The notes beneath the pieces were generated by a model. That model saw only the letters and a list, made by a program, of their open reading frames with translations, had not been told where the DNA came from and did no database searches. From positions 1,064,428-1,128,427 of the forward strand of contig CAKMRJ010004445.1 in the NCBI GenBank assembly GCA_928212115.1: a DNA stretch of 64,000 nucleotides. Reading direction: 5' to 3'. Source of the DNA: Lactuca virosa. Taxonomy: Eukaryota; Streptophyta; Magnoliopsida; Asterales; Asteraceae. The position numbers were made by a program, and so were the translations under genes. Shown piece by piece: positions 48,403 to 59,938 of this stretch; position 1 is the first letter of the stretch; every line of letters starts with the position of its first letter.

Positions 48403-49288
48403 TGTAACGCCTCGTTCATGGTATGTATTTAATTTATAAATTATTCATTTCTATAGAGCAACTCGACGAGTTGGAGGCCCCAGACTCGTCAAGCAGAGAT
48501 GATTGTGTACTGCACATTTTGGTGACCAACTTGGCGAGTTGGGAGATATAAACTCGACGAGTTGGCTGGGTAAAATGAAACCCTAATTTCGGGGTTTTGC
48601 ACCTTATTTAAACACCTTAAACCTTTCATGATGGCCTCATTTTCCAGCCTCCACTGTCCTAACCCTAGATCTCGAAACCATAAAGCTACTTTGAGTGATT
48701 GTGAGCCATTTTGGGTGTTTTTGGTTTGTGTTGAAGCCATTGGAAGAAGGAAAAGCTTGAAGACTCAAGAAGGAGCTTATAGATCCAGAATCCTTGCCTC
48801 ATCCACGACACTTTTCAGGTATAAAGCTTGAACCTTGCCTTATAGTTGTTTAGATATTCCTTTGGGGTTATTTTGCTTGGTTTTGGTTCAATATCATGGT
48901 CCTTGGGAGTTCGATGTCCCAAATGGGTTAACACTTCAGATCTAGGGTCTTGAGGGGTTTTCATTGCACAAAGGTGCAAACTTTATGGCCATGGAAGTCC
49001 CATGCAACCTTTAGACAATCATTTTGGCCTTTTGGAGCTTCTGATGGCCATGCATGTAGAGAAAGCTGGGACTTTACATGATATTTCAGTCCCTAGAGTC
49101 CAGATCTATGACCTCCTGGTCTATCTTGTAGTTTTGGTGGTCTTTGGATGAAGATTTTGGCCTTTTTGGGTTAGGGTTTGAGCTCAATCTCATTAGGAAG
49201 GGTATTAATGGGTAAAGTTGGAAACTTTACCCTTATAGAGGCATTTCTAGCCTAGATATGGAGTATAGGGTGTAGATCTGAAGGATAA
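48403..49288 (+). repeat. 5' part of an LTR of the LARD-related family (a)
   Basis: Starts TGTAACGCCTCG. ACTCGACGAGT palindromes at 48462-48565 precede a CCCTAATTTCGGGG stretch and CTTATTTAAACACC. It is cut at 49288 by the next LTR start. Confidence 0.85.
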
Positions 49289-50075
49289 TGTAACATCCCA
49301 TTTTTCAAGTAACTTCAAATTCATCCCTCGGATTTTAATTTGTCATTTCTATCCCTTGGTTGGAAGGAAGTGGCAAGAAAGGACCATGCATGCAAAGGTG
49401 GCAGCTGGGTGAGTACGCCCAGCATAAGTTGAGGTACGCCCGGCGTAGAAGGTTAAATGGTCGCGGGTTTTTCGAGACGTATGTCCAGCGTACGAGATGT
49501 ACGCCCATCGTACGCTCAGTGACACTAAACCCTAATTTTAGGGTCAAGCAATATATAAAGAACATGAGGACTTGAACCCTAGCCCCTTATCAGCCTCCCC
49601 AACCTCAGAAAAACCCGAGAACGTCTCATCCCTTCATTCTTGTGTATTTTACCCTTGAGAAGCCCATCTTGGTGATTTTTAAGATTGGAAGAGGAAAGAA
49701 GAAATTGACAAGGAAGGACTTGGGAAGTTTGAGCTTATAGATCTGGAATAACATCATCATTTGAGACTCTTTGGAGGTATAAAGTTCATAACTTTCCTCA
49801 AGAATGCTTAGATCTAATGTCGTTTGATTTTGAAGTCATTTTGGTCCCAAGTATACAACTTTTTGGTTTAAATCTGATTTCTAGACTTAGAGTTGCCACT
49901 CTTAGTTCAAAATGAGTCCCTAAGGAAGAAAGTTGCCATCTTGAATGTCTTATTGGATTCATGCATGAGTTAAGATCATTTCTATGAGAATGGAATGCTA
50001 TTTTGGAGTTTAGGCTTATTAGGGTCATACAAAGTCACCAAGTCAGTGACTTTATGTATTAAGACGTTGAAAAGG
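49289..50075 (+). repeat. 5' part of an LTR of the LARD-related family (b)
   Basis: Starts TGTAACATCCC. It carries GTACGC palindromes at 49412-49520, AAACCCTAATTTTAGG and CAATATATAAAG. From about 49766 it aligns with 33890-34180. It is cut at 50075 by the next LTR. Confidence 0.87.
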
Positions 50076-51145
50076 TGTCACGCCCCGATTTTCAGGTATT
50101 GATTTAATATAAAGTTTCTTGATTTCAAGGGCTACTCGACGAGTTGGTTGCCCTACTCGTCGAGTAGCAGCGGGTTAGTCCACGCGTTTTAATGAACTAC
50201 TCGCCGAGTCCAAGAAGGGACTCGACGAGTAGGAGCTGGCAGAAGAAACCCTAAATCCCGGGGTTTTGCACCCTATTTAAAGGATCAACAGCCTCCCTTT
50301 ATCCCCCTTGCAGTCTTTTGAGAATCAAACCAACCCTAATTCGTGTGTGTGCTTCATTTTGTGTGTTATAAGTTTTGGAAGGTGAATCTTAGTGAGGAAA
50401 GCTTGGAGAAACAAGTGGCTAGAAGCAAGGAACTTGTGGGGATCGAAAATCTACCTCACTTAGCATCATTTGAGGGTATCAAGTCGTCACCTTTACCTCA
50501 TTTCTTTCTAGATCTCTTTTGGGTGAAGTTTAGGGTTATTTTTGGCTTGGTTATGATGATATTGTGGAGTATGAGCTAGATCTGAAGTTGCAACTTCAGA
50601 TTTGGACCCTTCTTGGGTTCTAGGTTCATAAAGTTTCAAGCTTGGTCATGTATGAAGCCTTCCTTGAGTGTAAAACTCAATTATAATCTTAGATTTTTCA
50701 TTTAGAGCCTTGCATGCACGTAAAGTTTGCAACTTTACGTGATAAACATGCCTTGGGAAGCTGTATCTACAATATGGAGCGTTAGCATGGCTTAAAAAGC
50801 ATCTGTATGGATGAAGGATTGAAGGGACTCGGCGAGTCGTAAGGTCGACTCGGCGAGTCATATGAAGATGGGCATGAACTCGACGAGTTGATGAACAACT
50901 CGGCGAGTCCGATGAAGATTGCCTTGGGCTCAGCGAGTCAGTCGATGACTCGGCGAGTCGGCTAGGGTTTTCCCAACCAGCCTGGGAGCTCACTCTGATA
51001 TTTTTATATGAGACAGTTATTTATAGACAGTTTTTATGAGACTCTGAGATACATGTTTGATGATTTTATCTTATGGTGATAACATTATGTTTGTTTAACG
51101 ATTCTAAAAACGGAATTTTTGGATTGTATTTTTGAGATGTTTCAT
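50076..51145 (+). repeat. LTR of the LARD-related family (c), 3' end lost
   Basis: Starts TGTCACGCCCCG. ACTCGACGAGT palindromes lie at 50129-50235 and 50824-50962, with CTATTTAAAGG near 50273 and GAGCTCACTC near 50990. The last bases before the Copia remnant resemble, but do not reach, the usual LTR end. The right boundary is approximate. Confidence 0.75.
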
Positions 51146-51261
51146 GCGGTTTCCCAATGATCAATGAGACATCCAAAGGATACATGGTCCCTTCGGACAT
51201 TGCTTTGATCAAACAAGTGCTTCTATCACTTGTCATGGTGTAGCAGTATTGATTATCAAAC

Positions 51262-51266
51262 TCAAC
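51262..51266. other. Probable target duplication of the 51267 solo LTR
   Basis: TCAAC here and TCTAC at 52826-52830, one mismatch in five. Confidence 0.6.
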
Positions 51267-52825
51267 TGTTAGGCGTGTCAAACCCAACAAATAAAGGGGT
51301 ACAATAGACTCCAAATACACTGCTTTAATGCACTAAAAAGTAGTAGAAGGCAAGCAGGGTCGAACCACAGAGACACGGGACAAAAGTCTATACCTCTTTG
51401 CGCAAGGTACTTTGATCACAAGAAGGGGGATTTGTTTGCAAAACTGAAATAATAAAATAACAATCAACTTTGGAACATGCAGAAAATGAAATAGATTTGT
51501 AAACAAGTTGTAAAAGTGCTTCCAGTTCTAGTTCTCAATGTTGTTGTTCAACTTGATTATGACTTGATGTAATTCAAGATTGCTATTCTAAGTTGGTACT
51601 GAAAGATATTAACACGCTCTAATACCTCTCGCTTTCCAAATTATCTAACCAAAATACGCTCTTTGACTAGACCTAGCTTCACTAATTCAACCTAAACACG
51701 CTCTTAGATTGTATTGAAAACCTGCATTAAGTTTTGTACAAGCTTCCCAACAATGTTCATTTCTTCTCATACGCTCGGAAGTGTGAAAACATGTGATATA
51801 TGTTTTACAATAAGAAAACTTATTGCTTGTTACCAATTATTAACTTAATAGAATGATTAGGTGCCCTAAAAGTTAATTAACTGCACAAAAATTCAATTCA
51901 TGAAAGTGGCCAATCAAACACAAATCAAATTTAAGGGTTCTAGTTTAAACAAAAACATAATCACTAGAACAGAATCACAAATCAAACATCAAATCATATG
52001 CTTCAAGTCAAGCAATCAACATGTTTTGAACAAGAACTAGAAACTAGGGTTTCTTAGCCACACATGGCTAAGAACAAATCAAACATCAATAAATATGGAA
52101 TTGGAATGTTTAATACTTACAAAAATGAAATCCAAAGTGTTTGCAATGATTAGGTCTTCTCAAAAACTCCAAGAATTCTCCCAAAATCACCCAAGATCGC
52201 CCAAAACTGCTCCAAAAACCGTCTGCCCTCGAAAAATGATGTCTCCTCCTGTTTTAATTAATGTTCACGTGCATGCCATGAGGCCATGCGTTTTTGGCAT
52301 GGCCATGCCTTTTGCCCATGTGTTTTTGGCATGGCCATTTGTCTTGACCATGTGTTTTTGGCATGGCCCATGCTTTTTGCTAAAACACAAATAAGTCTTC
52401 ACTGTTGGCTCCATCTTCGGTCAAACTTCACCACGAGTCATGTTGCTCAACTATGAGATGATAAAGGACAAACACGACCCATTTCGGTGCGACAAGAATC
52501 GCGTTTCAAATGTAGTCCTTTGCTATGATGACAATGTAACACTGACTAGGGTTATGTCTTCATGCTTTCCTCAATGGAATGGCTGGTTCATCTTCTTTTC
52601 ATTCTCCAAAGCTCCATGCTCCAAGTTTCATGCTTCCAAGCTCCAAGCTCCAAGCTCCATGCTCCATATTGTCTGCAAAATAAATCAAAAAAAAATAGTG
52701 AAATACCAGACATAATGAAACATGCAGTTGCCCAAATAATTAACTAAATGCAAGAATTATTAAGTAGAATGCTATGAAAGGACGGAAATAAACATGCAAA
52801 ATAGGTGCATAAAATGCACCTATCA
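51267..52825 (-). repeat. Solo LTR in the SIRE-like remnant
   Basis: On the minus strand it starts TGATAGGTGCATTTTATGC and ends ACGCCTAACA, 1559 bp. Removing it rejoins the Copia reading (SVGQLCKAGHRV then EFDNQYCYTM). The first 20 bases contain GGTGCATTTTATGCACC, a hairpin at the terminus. The class is uncertain (Gypsy of the Tat/Ogre or Athila type is my best guess from the TGATAG start). Confidence 0.8.
52270..52380. repeat. Short tandem repeat GTTTTTGGCATGGCCATG
   Basis: Three to four units of about 30-35 bases with the same core, within the solo LTR. Confidence 0.8.
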
Positions 52826-52829
52826 TCTA

Positions 52830-53100
52830 CTCGATGACCTGCTTTGCATAGTTGGCCTACACTGATGAGATTATGCTCGAGTCCTTTTACGTAAGCAACC
52901 TTTTTTATTGAGGAGTTCCATGTTGTTAATACACCGTAACCTCGGATGATACCATTTGCGTTGTTACCAAAGGTGTCATGTCCTCCATTACATATAGGCC
53001 TGAAATCCCAAAGTTATTCTAACCTTCCGGTCATGTGCAAGGAGCAGGCACTATCGATCGGTCACTCCTCTTCTTGTTCCTCCTTGTACAAAGCCTGAAA
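52830..53100 (-). pseudogene. pol: Protease remnant of the SIRE-like Copia
   Basis: Reads FQALYKEEQEEE, then CPIDSACSLHMTGR where intact relatives have a D-S-G-C core, so the catalytic glycine has become alanine. RPICNGGHDTFGNNANGIIR, KKVAYVKGLEHNL and SVGQLCKAGHRV follow. Frame changes occur near 53040 and 53000. Confidence 0.85.
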
Positions 53101-53101
53101 A

Positions 53102-54566
53102 TTACACGGTTAGTTTGGGCACCCAAACAAGTTTGGTGCCCGGGGTTACAAGTGAATTCTTCCTAGATGCATGAACAGGGATTGTGGGGACAGGTTTCGT
53201 ATCAAATTTAAGACCTAGACCTGGGTGTGTTGAGGTCTTTTGAGAGTTATGAGCTTTTTGAAAGTTATGAGGTTTCTGAGAGTTATGAGGTTTCTGAGAG
53301 TTATGAGGTTTCTGAGAGTTACGAGGTTGGACTTCATTTGGCCTTTTCTGATGATAATATCCAAAGGTAAGATTTTTCTCATTTAGCCAGACACCGTACC
53401 TGGTCAGCGGTCCAGAGGGTGTGGTGTGAGGCTTGTGACTAGTCCGAGAATGAGATTTGACTGAGTTGCCCTTGGGATTTGAAAAAGTTTGGGCATTGGA
53501 CTTCCTCCTAGGTTTTGATCTTTTGTCAAACTGACATGACTTTAAAAGTGTAGGAGTTGGCAAAATTCCTTTCCATTTTGAGTCATCTGAGGAATAGTTT
53601 TGAAAATGATATATGTGAAAAGACTTGACACTCTTTTGGGACTTGTCAGGAGACTTTGAAAAAACTATTGGAACTGTACATTCATTTTTGTCTGTTTTCT
53701 CGATTGGAGTGTTTTTTGAAAACTGATTTGGGATAACATGTTTTTCAGGACCCATTTGTGTTTAGATTTTGGTTTTGTTTTTTGAAAGAATTTCCCGCTT
53801 TTTCCCACGAGATTTGAGTTCCTCTTTGAATGCTTGTTTTGCCTGAGTTTTTGGGGAACCGCAGTCAGTGAGGTTTTACTGCGTTTTTCTGGAAAATTTT
53901 GACTCTTTTTGAAAACGATGACTTGATTCATTTGGGCTAGAAGATACAGGACTTTGAGAGCATTGACCATATTCAAAATTTTTCTATGGGCAATTCATGA
54001 AGAATTGGATGAATGGTCACAGTGCTCTTGCCTGCGGTCTGCGGTAAAGAATACTGGACAACCGCAGAGTAAGTCAAGGTTAGTTCTTTAGTGGGACACC
54101 TTATGGATGGTAATTGCGGTTCGAGACTGCAGTTTGAGGGACTGCGGTCTGAGGGCAAAATTGGACAGTTCACTAGAACTTCAGATCCTTCCACAAGGAT
54201 TTCCTCATCGATAACTGATGAAGCCTGAGAGTTGGGATAAATTGTGCCAATGATGGGTATTTGATAACATGGATGATTCGAGGTTTCAGGAAGAATTTCC
54301 TCGATGACACATTTATTACTCAGATTGTGAAGTCTACCAAAGTGGGCTCTGATGTCTTCGAGAAATGTTTTGTCATTTACTAGGAAGTGAAACTCTCGAT
54401 CCGGAGGGACATAGGGACGGTCTTTGTTAAACCGGGGTGAGGAGTCCTTTGCGGTGGAGTACCCATTGGACCAACCCCAATTGTACGTATTGTCTACAGT
54501 TCCATTATTAATAAGATTTTCACTGGCTTGGCTTTCAATAAACAATTTTTCTATTAACAAATTCAA
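53102..54566 (-). pseudogene. Gag-pol linker region of the SIRE-like Copia
   Basis: Three long frames cover this stretch: 54566-53973, 53976-53665 and 53755-53102. No named domain is visible. The last frame is basic and proline/serine-rich, with a hexapeptide repeat (SQKPHN) from an 18-bp minisatellite. It ends GTKLVWVPKLTV, the usual segment just before the protease in SIRE-like elements. The middle frame differs from its neighbours, so two frameshifts are needed. Confidence 0.65.
53240..53335. repeat. 18-bp coding minisatellite
   Basis: GAGTTATGAGGTTTCT units, about five, encoding the SQKPHN repeat on the minus strand. Confidence 0.9.
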
Positions 54567-54741
54567 ACGTACAATTTCTTTTCGTTCTAAATCCCTGATC
54601 TAAAGCTATTCCTAATTGGGTTTCACATAACATTCTTGCATCCTTTTCTAACACTAAGTCTCTTTCTAACATGGCCACTTTGAGTCTTTTGTCTTCAAGT
54701 CATCCTCTTACATGGAGCATTTCCTGGGACGCTATGTTCTT

Positions 54742-55285
54742 CTAATCTAGGGCTTTGTTATAGTCTGAAAGGACGGCAACACAAGTGTCATTAAGGCTGT
54801 CTAAGAAGGGTTGACAATCATGCATGCTATAATTAAGAGTTTGAATCATGAGTTTTACCTGCTCGACAATGCTTAAGGTTTCGTCTTTGGCCATGAAACA
54901 ATAGTTCTTTTCCAGCTTTGTCGAACCATCTTCATCAGCAATTGCAGCATGCAAATTTTACCATTGCCCTTGATGTTGAAGTCTTCATCCTCATCTCCTG
55001 ACGACCATACTTGATGATCTCTTTTTACTTGGGCCACATATGCCCTTCCCTTTTCCTTTTCATCCATCTCATGTGCCATTCTGAGATAAAAGGCTTTGTC
55101 CTTCACTACATTTTCTTTATAATCTCTAGCAAAATGATTCTCTTTGTTGCATTTATGACAAATGAAAACATCATCTTTAACTTTGGTCGAGGGACCAAAG
55201 TCAGTTGGCTTGGCAGACTGCGGCACCTCCTTGGCTTGATGTGTGTTCAGAGGTTGTGGAGATTGGTAAGGGTGTTTGGGGTATC
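54742..55285 (-). pseudogene. gag: Gag C-terminus with zinc knuckle, SIRE-like Copia
   Basis: Reads DDVFICHKCNKENHFARDYK (CCHC with the last Cys changed to Tyr), FYLRMAHEMDEKEKGRA, then WSSGDEDED. A frameshift near 54960 leads to LEKNYCFMAKDE and a region ending SDYNKALD. The 5' end is lost at the LARD 2 LTR (55286). Confidence 0.8.
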
Positions 55286-56965
55286 TGTAACATCCTGAAA
55301 TTTAGGTATATCTCTTTAATCCTTCTTCTTTTCCAAGTTATCAAAATTAGCCCAAAATAGAAAATGGTGACGAGTGGGTACGCTGGGCGTACTGAAGGGT
55401 ACGTTGCGCGTACCCATGGGCGTGCCTTTGTCACGGACTCTACCTAGGTACGCTGGGCATACCTTAGCTTATGCTGGGTGTAATGGGCCCAGATTCAAAA
55501 CCCTAAATGAAACATGAGCACTATAAAAGGATTGCTATAGCCCCCATCCCAGCCACCATTTTACAGAGAGTGAAACCCTAAGAGAGCCAAACCTTCGTTG
55601 TAAGCTTGTGTGTATGTTTTGAGCTTGAAAGTATCATTGTGTGCTTGTGAAGAAGAAGAAGAGAGGGCCATTGTGGAAGCTGGAGTTGGAGTGCAAGCTT
55701 TGGATCTGAGCTTTACAGAGGTTGGGGGACCACTTGGAGGTAAAAAGCTCAAAGCTTTCTTCATCATTTTGGATTTGTGCTTTATGGACCAATTTTTAGG
55801 GTTTTTGTCCGAAGATGGAGACTTTATGAGTAAATGGTCTCCATAAGCCTTGATCTGCCCCGTTTCAGTATAAAATGTGTTGTAGATCCATGAAAATCCA
55901 ATCTTGATCGTTAGTATTGAGTCATGCATGAGTTAAGAACTTAATGAGGAGAAAGGGGTAAGAGTTTGGAGTGATTGGTGACCTTTACAGCCATGCAAAG
56001 GCTTAAAGGCTTCGACTTTATGGGTTAAGAGGCATTAGAAGGACTAGATCTGGAATATGAGTTTGTATCTTAATCGATTCAAACCAAAAACATAAAGAGT
56101 ATGAAACTGAGACTTACGCTGGGCGTAAATCTCAGAACGTGCCACGTAGGGTTTGAGATCCCCGATACTGGATAGCCGGGGTGCGCCCCGCGTACTGCCC
56201 TCTGTTGACTTTTGTTGACTTTTAGGGTTTGGTCAACAATTGGACATTTGGACCATTGGAGGGGTAAAATGGTCTTTTCCCCTTCTAAGAGATTATAGGA
56301 AGGGATTATTCTAGCCTTTGAAGATCGTTGTTAATTAGAGGTAAATTACTTTATGTGATTAGGCGGAGGCTAGATCAGTATTTCAAGTTCGAGACTTTCC
56401 GAGATCACCCGAGGTGAGTCTTCTCACCATACATTACCTAGACTGGTATCTATGTGCAGACCGGAGGGTCTTATGTGTATGTGTATGTTTGAGATTTATG
56501 TGCATTGCGTTATATGTATGCTATGTGTTATATAGACCGGACTAGAGGGTCCAACGACTCATGAGGACAGAGGGTCCTCGATCAGACCGGATCGGAGGGT
56601 CCAACGAGCTAGACCGGACCGGAGGGTCCAACAAGCTACGGGACTGGAGGGTCCCGCTGAGACACATTGACCAGAGGGTCATATCGAGTTATAGCCTCGA
56701 GTGGCTTATGTGCTGTATGTGGTATTTTTGGGAACTCACTAAGCATTTATGCTTACCGTGTTATGTGATATGTGTTTCAAGTACTAGCGAGGATCGCGGG
56801 AAGGCGCCGACATGATCTGTACACACTGATAAAGTATTATGTATTTGAGATTCTGGGATATGTTTTACTGAGATAACATTTGATACATTTGAGTTTTGAG
56901 ATTACTTTATGAGATATGTTATGTTTGAAAAATGAAAAATTGTTTTGAAAATTTACGTCGTTACA
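55286..56965 (+). repeat. 5' LTR of LARD 2
   Basis: TGTAACATCCTG to CGTCGTTACA, 1680 bp. GTACGC-type palindromes lie at 55375-55485 and 56110-56205, and AAACCCTAA and CTATAAAAGG near 55500-55530. GACCGGAGGGTC-type repeats lie at 56458-56690 and GGGAACTCACTAAGC near 56731. Confidence 0.93.
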
Positions 56966-56967
56966 AG

Positions 56968-56981
56968 TTGGTATCAGAGCC
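56968..56981 (+). other. Primer-binding site of LARD 2
   Basis: TTGGTATCAGAGCC just inside the LTR. Confidence 0.92.
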
Positions 56982-57846
56982 TTGGTTTGAGGGATTCGGA
57001 TACACCTTCGGGTATGTCTGGAATCAAACTGAGGATTTGAGAAAAGTTTTCAAAAGGAACTGTTTTTCTAAAAATGAGTAAGATAATTTTAAGAGAAAGA
57101 GGAAACGAGCAGTGTGTACAATCAGCAAGCGCCCGAACGGTGATTTCCTAAAATACCCTTACTTTTGTGTTATGAGATATTATGCATGCTAGAGATAGGA
57201 TAGGTATTTCATATTTTAGGACTAGAGTGGCCTGATTTGTGATGCCTTAACCTAGGAGTTGCTGTTATCTGTGAAGTACTTTCGAGTATGTGCTGAGAGA
57301 GAATCTCCAGCAGGAATCCTTTAGAGAGGGAGTTGAGTAGAGGAGTAATATAGGAGAGATACCTAGATGAGAATTGAGGAGCCTACTGAGAGAGTAGTCA
57401 GATACCCGCGAGGGGTGGAGTTGCTTGAGTTCGGTGATACCTTTTGAGTATGAGTAGAGCAAGTGGAGTTATCACCTAGAGTGGGTTTTACGTGTTTATT
57501 CGATGCCCGAATGCTACTTGCTTCATGCTTTGTGGAACTCCCGATGATGGGAGTCAGCTACCAAGTGAATGTGACGATATTCAGGAGGTAGATGACTGGC
57601 ATCATAAGGAGTTTCTCAGCAGCTGATGGCGGAGAAGTGTGAGGACCTAGGAAGAGCCTAGGAAGTGACCTTAGTCAGGTGAGTACGCTGTCAGAGTAGA
57701 GCATTTCGCTGGGAAGGTTGAGCAGCTACTTAGGGACTCTGGGGTGGTCCGTGTAGAGAGTATGGGTAGATGTGGCAGGTAGTATGGGCCCGTACTACTG
57801 AAAGCAGAGGACCTATACTCGATGCAGGGAGTATTCAAGGTGATGT
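56982..57846 (+). other. LARD 2 internal sequence, 5' part
   Basis: Aligns in reverse with 27061-27969 of LARD 1. No coding domain. Confidence 0.8.
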
Positions 57847-58260
57847 CATGGTTGGAGTACCATGGGTTGTAGCAGATGAGAGGTGATGTCATGGTTCGAG
57901 TACCATGAGTTGTAGCAGGTTGAAAGGTGATGTCATGGTTCGAGTACCATGGGTTGAAGCAGATGAGAGGTGATGTCATGGTTCGAGTACCATGGGTTGT
58001 AGCAGATTGAGGGGTGATGTCATGTTTTGAGTACCATGGGTTGTAGCAGATTGAGAGGTGATGTCATGGTTCGAGTACCATGGGTTGTAGCAGATTGAGG
58101 GGTGATGTCATGGTTCGAGTACCATGGGTTGTAGCAGATTGATAGGTGATGTCATGGTCCGAGTACCATGGTTTGTAGCAGATGAGAGGTGACCACATGG
58201 TTCGAGTACCATGATCAGTAGCAGATGAGGGGTGATAACGTGGTTCGAGTACCATGATTC
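57847..58260. repeat. 43/44-bp hairpin minisatellite, ten units
   Basis: Unit starts are at about 57847, 57890, 57934, 57977, 58021, 58065, 58109, 58153, 58196 and 58239. Each has CATGGT, TCGAGT and ACCATG. It is the reverse-orientation counterpart of 26577-27060. Confidence 0.95.
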
Positions 58261-58477
58261 ATGGCGGTTAGTGCTTCTAGTGTTATCATTTATTCCATGG
58301 TGATTAATTAGATTGAGATCAGATGTGATAGAGTGTGGGGCCAGAGGGCCATGTCGAACGGGTTTCAAAGGAGCACACTTTGAGGGGGGAAATCGAGTTG
58401 GTTTCCGAGAAAGTTAGATGAGATGACAACTGGAGTCGCAAGACTCGGGAATGAGTAGAGGTGGTGCTTCGTGGAGG

Positions 58478-59938
58478 ATTACGGGTTGAGCTACGCAGTC
58501 GGCCGATAGTGGGGATGCCCCTTCCTGTGACCGCAGTGTGCTATTTTCTGTGAAGAGCCGAAAGGATATGAGTTTCTGACTTGGAGGTAAACCCTGTGGG
58601 GTAGCAAGAGTGGTGACCTTTTCACCAGAGTAATTGGGCAGTATGTTTGATGTGAGGTATTATTTTACCAGGAAGGAGTCATTGGTGGGACTAAGATAGG
58701 TGAGAACAAGGAGGTGCCTTGTTGGGGGAAAAGTACTTTTATTAGCAGTTTCCGATGGATAAAAGGAGTATATCGGGGCGGTGGCCCTCGTGGTCTATGT
58801 GGTGTATCGACAATGAGAATGAGGTCTGTGCTTTTATGATTATTCCCGATTTGGGAGGAGGGTCGAGGGGTTAGAGTCGAAGTGCGTGAAAGGGCACTAT
58901 TTGCATATTAGAGACATATTGGATTCAGAACAGTGGGGTTTCCGGCGGTGTGTCAGTCTGAGGCCTCAAGGTGACCAAAGGCAGTCACGTGGGGAGGATT
59001 CCAAGATTTTGTCAGGGACATGATATTTGTAGATTGTTTGGTTCCCTTTGGGAAGGACCTGGGATGATTGCGTAATACGTTCAAGAGTCAAGAGTGACAT
59101 GACTGGTGAGGCAGTCTACTGCGTAGATTGTGGATGTGCCAATTGGTGATTGTTCGAACCCTGAGTGGGGGAGAACTGGTTTTCTAGTAAGGGGATCCGT
59201 GATCCATTCATGGGCGGTTAGAGAAATGGTTATGGAAATCTACGGTGCGGATGCATGAGCCCTGAGTTAGTGGAGGATGAGGCGAGGTGCTAGACGGGAA
59301 GATGTATGAGTTTGATATTTAAGAAAGGATGAGTGGATCCATGGCAAGTGGCCGTGGATTGGAGAATTCATTGTGACCTGGGATTTTCGGGATTGGAATA
59401 TGTTGAGTTCGAGTGCGATCAGGGTCGATATGAGTAGTTTCTTATGGGTAGTGATTAAAAGAGGGGGAGCTTCGGGTTTTTGTCAACGTGTTCCGAGCCA
59501 TTGACGATGCCTTTGTGTTTCCAATTGGGAGATGGAATACTCTGAGATTCGAGTGGTGCGAGAGGAAGATCGGTTGTGAGATTCTGAAAGAGCAATGCGG
59601 TATCCGAGTATGGTGCCGTAAGTATGAGATCTGTGGTTTGGGTAAAACATCATGAGATTCTGTGATAGTGTACCGAGGTATCCGGTTATGATGTACTTAA
59701 TTCCAGATTATTTTGAGTTCTGAGTTAAGAGATGGCAAGCGGTGTAGCAAGTATCTATGGTTCCAGCGGGAGCTCTTCGACTGATTGATGTCAAAAGAGA
59801 TTATTTAAGAATGAGAATTGCAATGAGAAAAGGAGTTCTGTCATGACAGTTGCCGTCAGGAGTAGTGATATTTACTTTTGGATGGTGTGTGCATCTATTT
59901 ATGTTGGGCCGCGTAACATGGGTTAATGGATGCAGAGT
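58478..59938 (+). repeat. 1461-bp tandem duplication, first copy
   Basis: ATTACGGGTTGAGCTACG starts here and again at 59939. The offset stays 1461 to the end of the unit, with only scattered substitutions. Confidence 0.95.

Larger units (their letters stand above)
51146..55285 (-). mobile_element. SIRE-like Ty1/Copia remnant, minus strand
   Basis: Minus-strand gag and early pol without LTRs: zinc knuckle near 55165, a long gag-pol linker, protease near 53045, then the pre-integrase lead-in DVSLIIGKPH near 51150-51260. A solo LTR splits it at 51267-52825. LARD 2 cuts its 5' side at 55285. Integrase, RT and RNase H are absent. Confidence 0.85.

Noticed and set aside
49520..49550. Telomere-like AAACCCTAA in several places
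   Set aside because: Single units at a fixed place before LTR TATA boxes, not arrays; a promoter telo-box-like element or simply LTR homology.
52095..52715. Plus-strand frames of 61-99 codons
   Set aside because: Lie in the solo LTR 51267-52825, across its short tandem repeats, opposite to the element sense.
57671..58368. Overlapping minus-strand frames with repeated HGTRTMTS-like text
   Set aside because: Produced by the 43/44-bp minisatellite of LARD 2, in several frames at once. No start context or domain.
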